From positions 323,843-387,842 of the forward strand of contig NC_009401.2 in the NCBI RefSeq assembly GCF_000002875.2: a stretch of DNA of 64,000 nt, written 5' to 3'. Under the pieces are notes generated by a model that saw only the letters and a list, made by a program, of their open reading frames with translations, was not told the origin of the DNA and did no database searches. Source of the stretch: Leishmania infantum JPCM5 (lineage: Eukaryota; Euglenozoa; Kinetoplastea; Trypanosomatida; Trypanosomatidae). Numbering within the stretch: position 1 is the stretch's first letter; every line of letters begins with the position of its first letter. Made by a program: the position numbers and the translations under genes. Shown here piece by piece: positions 28,792 to 39,210 of this stretch.

Positions 28792-30597
28792 CTACCGGCT
28801 CTCCAAACTCCGCTGGTATGCTGATATGCTGCTGAAAATGGCACTGCCGGCCGGCCTGCCGGCGCCGTCGGCGCTGTCGACGCTGCCACGCTCTCTTGAT
28901 GACGGCGGCGAGGATGTGGTCGTGGCACTCTGGAGGAGTTGATTGAGGGAGTCCTTCATCGCCTGCTCTCGGGCTTGCAGAGACTGCCACCACACGCGTC
29001 GCTGAGCTTCCTCCGCTGCATCAAGCGCTACTCCTGCGGCTACTGCCTCCGCCGGGGCGACAAGTACCGTTGCTTCGGTACATCTCGGCAGAGGGGACGT
29101 TTCCTGTTGCTGCCCCTTCCCAGACTGGCTGGCGTAGGCTACTGTAGCGACGTTGGCGCTGCCAGGGAGCCTCTCTGACGGGTGCGCCGCGCTCTGCTGG
29201 GCACAAGGGGCAACAGCGCCACTGTTACCGCTGGGGCTTTTCATAAAATCCTGCATGCTGCGCAGAGGCGTCGCAACTGGCAGCGGTGGGAGGCCCGAAA
29301 TAGTGACGCTGGTCGCCGCCGCTTCCTCTCGGCCGGATGTGTGGTGGCTTGTTGTGGGTGATTGGGAAGAGGACGAAGAGGCTAGGGACGCCGCCGCGGC
29401 GTGCAGGAGTCGTTGCCGCAGTGCACCGTTGATGTTGTGCAGCGCATGCTGCAGAAGCACTACCTCAGCGTCGGAGGGATGCGGTGAACCACGGTCCGCC
29501 ACGGCAGTGTTGGTCCCTGGGGATGCGGAAAGAGACGGCGTCTGCTGCTGCTCCTGCTGTAGCGGTACGCCTGCCGCAGCCTCGGAGACACGCCAGAGCT
29601 CTGAGTAGTAGCTGCAAGGCTGAGGCGGTGGATCATGCTCAGGTGTATGTATCATTCCTGCAGCAGCAGCGCTTGGTGCTGCCGCCGACGGTCTGACATG
29701 CTGAGTACCATCTTTCTCCCCCCCGGTGGTCTCTGCTGTACAGCTGAAGTCGCCGCTTGCGTTGCCACCCCACGGCACCCCGCTTAGTAGTCGATGCCAC
29801 GTTTCCAGCCGCTGCGCAGACGCACGCTCCTCCTCTTCCAGCTGCGCGAGTTGTATCTGCAGCGTTTCACGTACTTTGGCGAGCTCCTTCTGGGCCACGC
29901 ACTGCGTGTGTGACAAGGATGGGCACGCTGTAGCGGCCGCTTGCGACTTCCCCGCAGCCAAATCCGTTGCCCCAGAAGCGGTCGAAGAAGACGATGCTGA
30001 CGCGAAGCACGAGGCTAGCGCTGTGGCGCCGCGGTGCAGCTTTTCGATCTTGCGGTGCAGCTCACGCTGTTGATAACGCCAGTTCGCTACGTCCAGCGCC
30101 TTGGCCTCCGTAATGTGCAGGAGCTGGCGATCCACTTGTCGCAGCTCCGCTATGAGCTGCGCCACCGCGGCCAGCTTGCTGCGGCGCAGGTTGAGCAAGT
30201 GAAGAAGCGTGTCCTCGCGCTGCTGATCCTGCACTCGCCAAGGCTTGGTGAAGCTCTCCTCCGCTTCTTGCACGACTTCTCGCGCCTCCCGCAGCAGGGC
30301 AGCTGGCATGTACAGCAGCGCATCAAAGAGAGGCAGGTAGTCATGGCTCGTGTGCGGCCCCACTAATAGCGCGAGGCCACTACACCGAGCGTTGCAGCTG
30401 AGGCAGAAATACGCTTCTGACTCGGTGGGAAAGAGGGCGCAGGGGCTCGATGTGGAGTCGGGTGGGATGCCCGCTGAGTCCGCCGGTATGGCGGCCGCCA
30501 TGACGGTGACGGAGCTCCCCCTACCCGACGCGTTATCGAGAGACCGCACGCGTAAAGAGATACACGGTGGTGGCGGCAGTCCAAGACGCCGCTCCAC
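28792..30597 (-). CDS. B-box-like zinc-binding coiled-coil protein (hypothetical)
   Basis: A 601-aa protein. Residues 63-90 (YFCLSCNARCSG...PHTSHDYLPL) give C65, C68, C72, H82 and H85, spaced like the second half of a B-box zinc finger. They are followed immediately by a helical region (about 95-195) with heptad-like leucines and charged residues (LNLRRSKLAAVAQLIAELRQVDRQLL), a B-box plus coiled-coil order as in TRIM-like proteins. A second coiled coil (about 228-275) follows. The rest is Ser/Ala/Gln-rich. No RING domain is seen, so ubiquitin-ligase activity is not supported. The first ATG at 30597 was used; an ATG at 30501 would remove 32 residues without touching the finger. Confidence 0.65.
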   Translation of the reverse strand: MERRLGLPPPPCISLRVRSLDNASGRGSSVTVMAAAIPADSAGIPPDSTSSPCALFPTESEAYFCLSCNARCSGLALLVGPHTSHDYLPLFDALLYMPAALLREAREVVQEAEESFTKPWRVQDQQREDTLLHLLNLRRSKLAAVAQLIAELRQVDRQLLHITEAKALDVANWRYQQRELHRKIEKLHRGATALASCFASASSSSTASGATDLAAGKSQAAATACPSLSHTQCVAQKELAKVRETLQIQLAQLEEEERASAQRLETWHRLLSGVPWGGNASGDFSCTAETTGGEKDGTQHVRPSAAAPSAAAAGMIHTPEHDPPPQPCSYYSELWRVSEAAAGVPLQQEQQQTPSLSASPGTNTAVADRGSPHPSDAEVVLLQHALHNINGALRQRLLHAAAASLASSSSSQSPTTSHHTSGREEAAATSVTISGLPPLPVATPLRSMQDFMKSPSGNSGAVAPCAQQSAAHPSERLPGSANVATVAYASQSGKGQQQETSPLPRCTEATVLVAPAEAVAAGVALDAAEEAQRRVWWQSLQAREQAMKDSLNQLLQSATTTSSPPSSRERGSVDSADGAGRPAGSAIFSSISAYQRSLESR

Positions 30598-31396
30598 CGC
30601 ACTTCTTCGTCGCTGGCTTGATGCTGCTTCTGCTTCCGTATGTATGTGTGCACAGGTGTCAATCTATGCCATGATATGAGAGAAGAGATGGGCGGGGACA
30701 GGTCGGTGGACTCGCGCGCGCATGTATGTGTCTTAGGCTCTAAGAGTTCCTGTCCCGCGATGATAGTGGGAGACGCTGCAGAGGCTGAGCTGCCGAAGGA
30801 CGAAGAGGAACAGATGATCTAGGTCTCCACGCTTGCGTGTACGCGTGTAGGGTTAGGGAGAGGGGAGGTGAGCAGTGTCGGTAGAAGAGAGCAGTTGCAG
30901 AGCGACAGGTGCGGGGAGGTGACGGCAACAGGCTGGCCGTGGGCGAACAAAACACACTGCCGTGTAGTACCACAGGAAAACGGGAGAGCGGGAGCGCGCC
31001 GACTGCGTGCGTGCAGTCCTGCAGACCTTGGAGAGGGAGCAACCGCCACCACGGGCCAGACCGCTTTGTACTTCGCATGCTTACCGGTCACTGCGGGGGC
31101 CACACCCAAGACGAGGAAAGAGGATGCGGAGGGGGAGGTCGACCGTGCGCCTGTATAGATGATGGTGGTGGTCAGCAAGGTTGTGGATATATGCACGCGC
31201 AGAGACAGAGGGGCCTGCATCGCTCCCGGACATAGTGCTTTTTCGCGTTCTCAGAAGACCTTGGAATCCGCCGTTGGGGGGGGGGTGATCATTACTCGTG
31301 CACGCCAGTCTTTCCTTCAGTTTAAGAGCAGGCAAAAAAGAAAGCAGCCACAGCAGCCACAACGACACATCCGGCAGAAGGCGCACACCTCGCCAA
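30598..31396. other. intergenic region, no gene seen
   Basis: Mixed sequence without a convincing coding frame. Presumed 3' UTR of the methyltransferase gene and 5' UTR of the B-box-like gene. Confidence 0.5.
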
Positions 31397-32827
31397 TCAG
31401 CGGGGATGTGCGTCGCCGCGGCGGCACTTCTTCTTGTTCACGTTCGGGGCAACGCTCTCTGACGGTGCCTGTGCATCGGTAGCGGTGGCAGCGTCGTTCT
31501 CACCAATGCCATCATCGCGGGACCGTCGACGACGTGGCGGTTCGGGCACGCCGAATATAGCACTCGATGCTGTCGCGTGATGGCCGACCCCACCGCTGTG
31601 GCGCTGCTTCGCCTTTTCTCCTTTCAAGACCTCCGCGCACGTCCATCGAATTCGCGTGACACGTATGACCATATTCAGCTCGCTCTGCGCGTCCTGCAGC
31701 ACCTTCGTCTTGTACACCCATCGGTATGCGCCGCGACGTTGTACGAGGACGTAGCTCAGCAGCGAGTTCGCTGCTTCCTCGCGCTGCTTGTGCTGTTCTA
31801 CCGCTGACCTCGACGACGACTTGCAGCACCGTGTCGCACAGTCGAGGACTTCAGTCCACATGGCATCGCCATCGCGCTGCCTGTTCTCCATCGGCACAAA
31901 CTTCTTCTCGTTTTCCGCATCCAGCAGCTTCAGAAAAGCTCCCTCCACATCATTCACGCGCTGCTCGCAGAAGTTGACGACTTCGCACTCGTCCGGGTTC
32001 GTCGCCATCAGCTCCGTCAGCGTGTAGAGCAACGCTGGCCAGTCCTTTGGGTTCCCGTAGAGCGCATCGCACAGGATTACGTAGTGAAACGGCGTCTTCA
32101 GCGGCGTGTCGGTGGCCACCGCGGTGGTGGATGACGACACCGCTACGATTGACCGCAGTGCCTCCTCGCACTTCGCCAGGGACGCGGACGGCGCCAACAG
32201 CGACGACACCATAGAAGACACGACACGATCCACGGAGTGAGAGAGCACGAATTTCGTTGACAGCGTTGCGTTTCCGCGTGGAGAGTGTTGCCACCGTTGC
32301 TGGTCGGCGATCTTCACCGCTGCTACCTCTTTCTGCAGCTGCTTATGCACCATCGTGCTCACGGTGGGACCCCACTTCCATTGAAAAGCGGTGCAGTGGC
32401 CAACGCCGCGGCTGCGAGCCTGCACCCGGTTCTCGTTCAGGCGCACATTGTGCTCCATTAGCGGCAGGAGTTCCTTCAAGTCCGTGATAAAGACACGTGC
32501 ACCTGCCATGGCGAGGGCGATACCGAGGCAACCCACACCGGCGCCTAGTTCTACAATGTTCTTTCCGGCCAGCGGAATCGCTGGGGGCGCCAGGGCTGCC
32601 GATGACGAGGAGGAAGGTAGCAGGTTGAAGACATGCGTGTGAAGGTGGCGGAGAGCCGCACTGTTGCTGTTCCACAGGACAGCCCCTAGCTGGTCCTCCG
32701 CACTCTCCAGCTCCACCTGCAAAGCGGTGGAGTTGAGCGCGTCAGCTTCCGCGTCAGGCACCGCCCAGTGCAGCGTTGCGACGTCGCCATACGGGCTCTC
32801 CACCTCCTTCACACGCCAGGCAAGCAT
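31397..32827 (-). CDS. METTL21/EEF2KMT-type (Methyltransf_16) protein methyltransferase
   Basis: 476 aa from ATG 32827. The frame stays open to 33049, but the extra 74 residues are low complexity and CT-derived, so the internal ATG at MLAWRVKEVESPYG is preferred. The SAM-binding motif I is NIVELGAGVGCLGIALA (90-106). The post-I strand ITDLKELLPLMEHNVRLN (114-131) matches the acidic-loop plus N-helix seen in METTL21, METTL18 and FAM86 enzymes. The family's post-motif-II D-x-x-Y signature is CDALY (D254-Y257). About 95 residues are inserted between the post-I region and motif II, and a basic C-terminal tail (PPRRRRSRDD and KKKCRRGD) could be a nuclear signal. Such enzymes methylate lysines on elongation factors and chaperones; the substrate here is unknown. 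Confidence 0.82.
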   Translation of the reverse strand: MLAWRVKEVESPYGDVATLHWAVPDAEADALNSTALQVELESAEDQLGAVLWNSNSAALRHLHTHVFNLLPSSSSSAALAPPAIPLAGKNIVELGAGVGCLGIALAMAGARVFITDLKELLPLMEHNVRLNENRVQARSRGVGHCTAFQWKWGPTVSTMVHKQLQKEVAAVKIADQQRWQHSPRGNATLSTKFVLSHSVDRVVSSMVSSLLAPSASLAKCEEALRSIVAVSSSTTAVATDTPLKTPFHYVILCDALYGNPKDWPALLYTLTELMATNPDECEVVNFCEQRVNDVEGAFLKLLDAENEKKFVPMENRQRDGDAMWTEVLDCATRCCKSSSRSAVEQHKQREEAANSLLSYVLVQRRGAYRWVYKTKVLQDAQSELNMVIRVTRIRWTCAEVLKGEKAKQRHSGGVGHHATASSAIFGVPEPPRRRRSRDDGIGENDAATATDAQAPSESVAPNVNKKKCRRGDAHPR

Positions 32828-33440
32828 CGCTCGTCCGCTACCAAAGGGGGCAGCGAGATTGTGCGTGTGCGGATACGAATCGTGTTGCAGCGCTCTTGCT
32901 TTCAATTTGAAGACCAAACACACCCACCGAGACGAAGAGGCGTGGGAAGGCGAGCGGGCGGGCGGCAGCGTGGCAGCCCTTTGCGGCAGGACGAGAGGGG
33001 AGGCGAGGAAGAGAGAGAGGGGGGGTGAAGAGACCAAGTGGCCACACATCTACAGCAGACACACACACATGCATCCCTTCCCCTTACACGTGGCTCACAC
33101 GTGGGTGCGGTGCAGTGGGAGCGCAAAGACGAAAATCTGAAAAAGAAAGGCGAGCGAGTAGGATAAGGGAGGCAATCAGCGATTGCACCGCGGAGATGCT
33201 CAAGCGGTTCGCATAGAAGATGGCCTCTCCCTTCTCTTTCTCTCTTGCCCCTGAACCTTGGGTAGCTTCGCCAAAGAAGGGGGAGGGGGGAGGGGCCGCC
33301 TGGACTCATGAAGCCCGCGATGAGGGGTACTCACCTTTGAAGACGCCCTCCCTCTTGTCCTTTCTCTCCAAGCAGCACACGTTGGGTGCACACGAGAGGA
33401 GAATGGAGGCGGAGATGGTGGTTAGCGGAGGCGACGACAT

Positions 33441-33511
<71 letters not shown>

Positions 33512-33593
33512 AACAGAAGGAAGATGGCAAAGGAAAGCACCAGGCCTGTTAGGCCCCCTTTTCCTTGTCGAGGCCCGCGCCTGCCCAGGCCCA
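32828..33593. other. intergenic region with very long CA run
   Basis: No gene seen. It holds the methyltransferase 5' UTR and the CDC5 3' UTR, with the CA microsatellite in the latter. Confidence 0.5.
33442..33507. repeat. (CA)33 microsatellite, longest of the window
   Basis: About 66 bases of uninterrupted CA on plus, giving a TG repeat in the presumed CDC5 3' UTR about 90-150 bases past its stop codon. Likely length-polymorphic. Confidence 0.92.
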
Positions 33594-36020
33594 TCACAGC
33601 TGTTGCGCACGCTGGTGACGATACATGTCCTGCAGCGTACGTTCGCGAGACTGCAGCTGCTGCAGGTCGTGCTCGGCCTCATCCAAGTCGCGGCGCATCT
33701 TCAAGACCTCGCGGTCCCGCAGTTCCTTGGTGAAACGCGACGCCAGCCGCGCACGCTGCAGCTGACTGATGATGCGCTCGCACACATAGGCGGCGACGGA
33801 GGGTGGGGGCAGTCCTTCCCCCTCGTCATCCTCTGCGCTGTTACCCACGGCCGGCGAGCCCTTCAACTGCCCGTCATCGCGAACGTACCCGTAAAGGACG
33901 TGCCTGTCCTGCGGGCTGAGCATTGCCGTCGACATCACTTGTTCCCACTCCTGTCGGAGCGGCTGCAGGATCGCGTTGGCCTCCTGCACTTGCGCGGCAA
34001 CTCTTTGACTCAGCTGGTGCAAGGCCTGCTGCACGTTAACGTGAGCACCGTACGCCTGAAGGCCGCCGACTGACGTGTAAGCACGCACAGCCGCTGCCAT
34101 CGATGAGGAGTGCTGCAGCTGCGTTGCCCCTTTCGTGCCGCCTCCGTTGGCCATGCTGGCACCATCCGTGGCTGTGCGATCGGTCGAGCACAGCTCCTGC
34201 TCTATAAGGCTTTGAGCAGCGTGGATCTCCGCCGGCGTGGGCTGTTCATCCTCGGGCGCCTTGCTTGTTTCTGCAGCGGCCGTTGCTCGTTCGCACTCCA
34301 CAGCGACCCACCGACGTGCATCTAGCATGTACATCTCTGCCTCACTTTCTGTGAAGGTGATACCGTACTGCGCGTCGGCAGCGCTGGTGCTGTTGGCAAC
34401 GGCGTCTGAGGGGCCCGCATTCGTATGGATGGGTGCACGGGCCTCGTCGCTTCGGGAGGCCCCGCTGTTGCTGTAGACTGCTGCCGTTGCCGCGGCGTCT
34501 GTCTTCGGCATCTTGCGAGGTGCGGGGATGTCCAGCGCACCGAAGAGGTGGGCCGGAACACCGTTGTCGCTGCGCCTTGCTTCGGCGCTGCTGCTGCTGC
34601 CCGCAGGACGAGAAGGCGGCTCAGGTGCTCGCTGCTGAGCAACTTCTCTCGGGTAGCTGGCGTCCCTGTCCTCCTCTCCAGTCACCGACACCGGCTTCAA
34701 CGCTTCGCGAGGGCGCTTCAGTGGTGGCAGGGGAAGCGGCGGCGGCATGTCTGCGCTGAAGCTCGTCAAGGTGGGCCCGGGTGCCGCCCGGGCAGCTGAG
34801 GGCAGTGTGGCAAAGAGGTTGTCCAGGGTGCTCTTGAGCTCCTCTTTGGCCTCCGCTGCCGCAGCCGCAGCGATCGAGTTGGCGCCGGTGACGGGCTTGC
34901 CAGCTGCGGTGATGGCACGAGTGCCGAACGCGTTGCTCTCCAGCAGCGACGGTGACGCCGACGTCGGCGCAGATGTGAGTTGCCTCAGCAGATCTTGGTT
35001 CACTCCTGTGAGTGCCGCACGAGCGCGGCTGCTACCGATGGAGGACGCTGTCGCCTCCTCGTCTCCGCCTGCGCCGGCGGCGCTGCTCATCTGCCGCTGT
35101 TGGATGTGGCGCTGCTGCTCCGTTAGGTCCTTCATGAGAACCCGCTGCTTCTTCACGAGACCAGCCTGTTTCTGGTCCTCGTACATGTCAATCGCCTCAA
35201 ATTGCTCATCGTTATCATCGTCCTCACCAGAGTCGCGCGCCTCGCCGCTCGCGTAGTCCTCCTCGTCGGCCTCTTCAATCTCGTCAACCAGACCGGGCTT
35301 CTGCCGGTCCTCTTCCAAGGCCTTCTTCATCTTGCGCGTTTGGCGCAGTGATAGAGTGCCGGACTCGATGCCCTCGCGATTGCTCTCCAGTTTGGCGAGA
35401 AAGGCAGCCTCTGCGAGCTGCTGCTGGCGCTCTTTGCGGAGCCCTTTCTTCTGGTCCTGGTTCGCTAGGCGGCTAGTGGCCATGTCGATCATCTCTCTCT
35501 CGCAGCGCTCGCCGCTGATGGTGTCGGCCCTGGAGGCGCGCTCCTCATGCGTCTTGCGCGCGATGCGCCGTCGCCGCCGCTCCGCCATGAAGGACTCTAA
35601 GCTCTGCTTCTCACCGGCGGCGCCGCCTGGCGCGTCTTTGAGCTGCTGCTGCTGCTGCTTCAGGTAGTACTCTTGTTCATCCTTGAGTTCCAGGTAGCGC
35701 TGCTCGCACAGCCACGCTGGTCGGATGTAGTGGTTCGGCGTGCGCCGCGTCAGCTGCTCCGAAATGAGACGCCATTTGTGCGGGAAGAGCGCCTGGAGCT
35801 CGACCAGCTTTTCCTCCTCCTCGAGGCTCCAGGCCTCGTGAATGTTCAGCCGCGGGTCCAGGTAGTTTTCCCACCGCTCGCGGCACTGCATGGCGGTCTT
35901 CTTGGTCAGCATCGAGGCAACCCGCTCCCAATCCCGGAGGCCGTACTGCGCCAGCGCTGCCTTCATCACCTCATCCTCGGCGTTCGTCCAGGCCCCGCCC
36001 TTGAAGTGCAGTCGAGACAT
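33594..36020 (-). CDS. CDC5: CDC5/CEF1 pre-mRNA splicing factor
   Basis: An 808-aa protein, close to human CDC5L (802). The N-terminus has two Myb repeats. R1 (about 7-53) has W11, W31 and W50, with GGAWTNAEDEVMKAALAQYG almost as in other CDC5 proteins. R2 (about 60-108) has EAWSLEEEEKLVELQALFP and KWRLISEQL, but TPNHYIRPAWLCEQRY replaces the usual AAQCLEHY. A long charged middle (about 110-310: Glu/Lys/Arg-rich, including RKTHEERASRADT and the acidic EEADEEDYASGEARDSGEDDDNDEQFEAID zone) and a C-terminal helical region complete the CDC5 layout. CDC5 is a core PRP19-complex (NTC) subunit needed for spliceosome activation. In kinetoplastids it would serve mainly trans-splicing of the spliced leader. 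The start is fixed by the Myb repeat. Confidence 0.96.
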   Translation of the reverse strand: MSRLHFKGGAWTNAEDEVMKAALAQYGLRDWERVASMLTKKTAMQCRERWENYLDPRLNIHEAWSLEEEEKLVELQALFPHKWRLISEQLTRRTPNHYIRPAWLCEQRYLELKDEQEYYLKQQQQQLKDAPGGAAGEKQSLESFMAERRRRRIARKTHEERASRADTISGERCEREMIDMATSRLANQDQKKGLRKERQQQLAEAAFLAKLESNREGIESGTLSLRQTRKMKKALEEDRQKPGLVDEIEEADEEDYASGEARDSGEDDDNDEQFEAIDMYEDQKQAGLVKKQRVLMKDLTEQQRHIQQRQMSSAAGAGGDEEATASSIGSSRARAALTGVNQDLLRQLTSAPTSASPSLLESNAFGTRAITAAGKPVTGANSIAAAAAAEAKEELKSTLDNLFATLPSAARAAPGPTLTSFSADMPPPLPLPPLKRPREALKPVSVTGEEDRDASYPREVAQQRAPEPPSRPAGSSSSAEARRSDNGVPAHLFGALDIPAPRKMPKTDAAATAAVYSNSGASRSDEARAPIHTNAGPSDAVANSTSAADAQYGITFTESEAEMYMLDARRWVAVECERATAAAETSKAPEDEQPTPAEIHAAQSLIEQELCSTDRTATDGASMANGGGTKGATQLQHSSSMAAAVRAYTSVGGLQAYGAHVNVQQALHQLSQRVAAQVQEANAILQPLRQEWEQVMSTAMLSPQDRHVLYGYVRDDGQLKGSPAVGNSAEDDEGEGLPPPSVAAYVCERIISQLQRARLASRFTKELRDREVLKMRRDLDEAEHDLQQLQSRERTLQDMYRHQRAQQL

Positions 36021-36811
36021 GTTAGGAAATAATCGAAAGACACACGAGGGGTGTGTCGGTAAGAGAGAGAAAGGAGGGGGTGGATCGATGCACCGCGAAG
36101 TTTATGGCGATGCCCACGCGCGCGGAGCCGAACGACAGACAACGTGAACGAAAGAGGTCGATGCCGTTGGTAGGCAGTGCCCTCGCTACCCCTTGAGCAC
36201 TTTCTACGGTATACTCCCAAAAGAAAAACAGAAAAGCGGGAGGGGGCGGTAAACAACCGAGGCACCACCACCGTAGTTGTGGGCGTGTGAGGGACAGTAT
36301 GGGAAGGGGTTAGGAGAGGAGAGGGGGAGAGGAGAGAGAGCAGGGTGAAGGGGGATGAAGGGAGAGAGGGAGGGGGTTGAGTGAGTGGACGCACGAAGCG
36401 AGCGTGCTTTTGTGCGTGCGCAGGAGCCGCTTCGGCGCTGATGGTTTGCGGAGGTACGAGGTCGTGCATACGCCCTACTCTCTTTTTCGTCTGTCGCCTT
36501 CATTTTTGTGGCAATCGGTTTGTTCTCTTCTTCGCATATTATGTGTGAGGAGGGTACTCAGGTGGACGCATACACGCGCGGGCACACACACACACTTCAT
36601 GGCGTCGTCAAACACATGCCACACAGCCACATGTCCAGACGTTGCTGGCGAGAAGGGGTGGGAGGATGGAGGCTGGTGGGCGCGCGAGCGGCAGCAGCCA
36701 TGGGTGTCCTGCTGTGTGGGCGACAATGATGCCCGAGAGAAGGGGAGAGGCAGAGTGGGGGGGGGGGCGAGGTGAGGGCTTCAGCCACCTTCCACTGCTT
36801 GTTTCACCGCA
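36021..36811. other. intergenic region, no gene seen
   Basis: GA-rich on plus near 36,300-36,380 (polypyrimidine on the sense strand, a likely splice signal for CDC5). No coding frame is supported. Confidence 0.5.
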
Positions 36812-39210
36812 TCACATCGCCGCTGCCACGGCCTCCACGAGAGAGACCATGTCGGAGGGCAGTTGCAGGCTTCGGTCTCGCACGAGGCCCACCATGCGCT
36901 GCACATCTTCCTTAGCCAAGCGTGACGGGGCTGTTACGTGGGGAGGCTCGGGTGCACCGCAAGTCTGCTGCTGCCGCAGGCGGTGCAACTCACGACGCCA
37001 CTCGTGCAGGATGCGCTCGTGGTAGTGATACAGGACCGACTGCTGCCCAACCCCAAGACGCATGCACAGCTCGTACAACTCATAGTCTACTGGCGGCAGC
37101 TCCTGCATGTGGGAATGCGTGCGGGGGTAGCGCGCGAGCTTGTCAGCGCTCAGCACAACGGCGCTGCTCTGAAGGACGGGTGCCTCGTGACGGCCCACAA
37201 ACGACGGAGCGAGATACGAAGGGCGGCCTTCTTCCTCATCCCGCAGGATGGGCGACTGCAGCCTGATGCTGCGAGCCGCGCTGACGGCCTCCGGCCGAGC
37301 TGGCTGTGCCGCCACGGCGCTGGCGGCGTTGCCGCGCAGCGTTGCTTCAGCAGCCGCGCCGACAACAGCGACGCCATTGTCTTTCATTTGCGTCATGGCG
37401 GCAGCTTCTTTGCGTGATTCTTGAAAGACGCTTTCCTCGTCTACATGCATCAAGGAGCTCGTCTGAGCCTGCTGCTTGGTCGCCGCTTCAGCTTCAGAGG
37501 CCTGCTTCAGCTCCTCTGGCGTCATCCAACGGAACTCGTGCTCGGACAGCCACACCTTCATGCGTCTTCCACTCCCTGCTCCAGCTCCCGCGCCAGCGTC
37601 CGCGTGATTAGGAGGCCTTTCGTCCAGTGGTACTTCTGCAGCGGCTGCAGTGCCCGTGCTGAGTGTGCGCGTATAGTGGGCAACAGCCTCCTCCAGCAAC
37701 GACACGTACTCCACGCACAGCTGCGCCTTGGCGAAGAGGTCAGCGCGCAGCTGCTGCGACAGGTTCACGACAAGGTCGATGGAGACGTCATCGTCCGCCT
37801 GCTCACATAGTTTGCTGCCGGTCGCATCGCAATCGTGAATGGGCGTCGCGGCTTTGCCGTGAGCACGGCCTCGTGCATCGCGGGCGGGCAGTAGCTCTTG
37901 GTGAGCGTTTCGGCTCTCCTTCAGTGCTGCCGCCACGGCAGGTCGCAGTGTGTGACGTGGCACCTCGAAGACATACCGTGGTGCCTCCTCTGGAGTGTTG
38001 TACGGCGCATCCGGCGCCACGGTGAAGGACAACCCGCGATATTCATCCCGCCAATCGTCGACTCCAAGTCGCGATGGGTGGAGTGTCGGGGGCAGTGGGT
38101 CCAGGTGCCCGAAGGAGTGGACGCAGAAGGTGGCGGACGAGTCCGACGCCGCGGACGACGACGGAGATCGTATCTCTTGCAGAGGGAAGAAGCGATGAAG
38201 CACCTCGCTGGAGATTTTGTTTTCCATCACCAGCGCCATACCGTCCTGTTGACGAAGTTTCCGAAACGACGCGGAGGCTCCACCGACTGAGCGAGGCAGC
38301 GTCGGCCCAACAAAGAGCACATCGATGGCTTGACGGATCGCCCCACTCCAGAAGCCGATGCCGTGGGCTTTGGTAGAGCGTATATCAGAGAGGAACAACA
38401 TCGCAGGCACGGCGGGTGTGATGGACAAGGAGGAGGTCGGTGCTGCTGCTGCTGCGGCGGTGGCCGCCGCACCGAGCGGAGCGCGAGCCAGCGCCGCCGT
38501 CGCCACGCTCGCACTGTTGCCCTCGCGGGAGGCGATAGATGGCGTGACTACCCCATACAGGTCCTCTTCCTCAGCATCCACAGCTGTCCCCTGCTGCCGC
38601 TGCTGCTGCGGCTGCACTGGTATGTCGTATGGTGCGCGCGGATCAGCCGCTGCCGCTGTCTTTTCAGGGGATGCAGTCGAGCCTGACTCGGCGCCACGCG
38701 ACGACGACACGCTCGGAGGCAGCTGCAGATCACTGAAGGACAGCCCGCGCTGCATTTCCCACGGCAGCACCGCAGTCCACACGTGGAGAGGCACAACCTT
38801 GCGGTACACGTAGGGAGGGATGGTGGGCGCAGAGGATGAAGCAGCACCGGCGACCTTCGCGGCCAACGCAGGGTCGCCAGCGCCATCGCGACCCTCGCGC
38901 GTGCCCGACAAAGGCCACCAACGCCCTCCTCGTCGCGCTGAACGCGCCTCGCCGACCGCAGCTCCGCTGATGCTACCTGCAACCTGTGTGATGTACTCAG
39001 AGACGCGGGCGGCATGCGGGTAATGGTGATGACTAGCTCCGCTGCGAAGGTCGGCTTCTCCTGCAACGGCGTGTGCGTGCTGTACGCCAGCCAATCGCGC
39101 AGCACGCGCTTCAGGGCATTGTAGTCGCGGTTGATTGGAAGCTGTATGTGTGACTTCACAATATCGTAGACGGTGCGCGGTGAAGGCGCTGGTGGTGTCG
39201 GCGGTGGCAT
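36812..39210 (-). CDS. conserved-looking hypothetical protein with apparent frameshift near 39,015
   Basis: I do not recognise the family. The main frame runs from about 39,015 down to 36,812 and is strongly coding in character (for example PPYVYRKVVPLHVWTAVLPWEM). Above 39,015 that frame becomes His/Ala/Cys-rich shadow sequence. In contrast, a different frame opens with ATG at 39210 and reads MPPPTPPAPSPRTVYDIVKS, then sensible helix-forming sequence to about AAELVITITRMPP. Codon choice in that frame is Leishmania-like (CGC, CTG, AAG, TAC). The two together would give one protein of about 800 aa if one base were missing near 39,010-39,020. The C-terminal part is charged and helical (SEHEFRWMTPEELKQASEAE, HYHERILHEWRRELHRLRQQQ), with Ala/Gln-rich linkers. 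The main frame is also open up to an ATG at 39304, whose FFHKTLPSRCF start is a weaker alternative. Function unknown. Confidence 0.7.
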
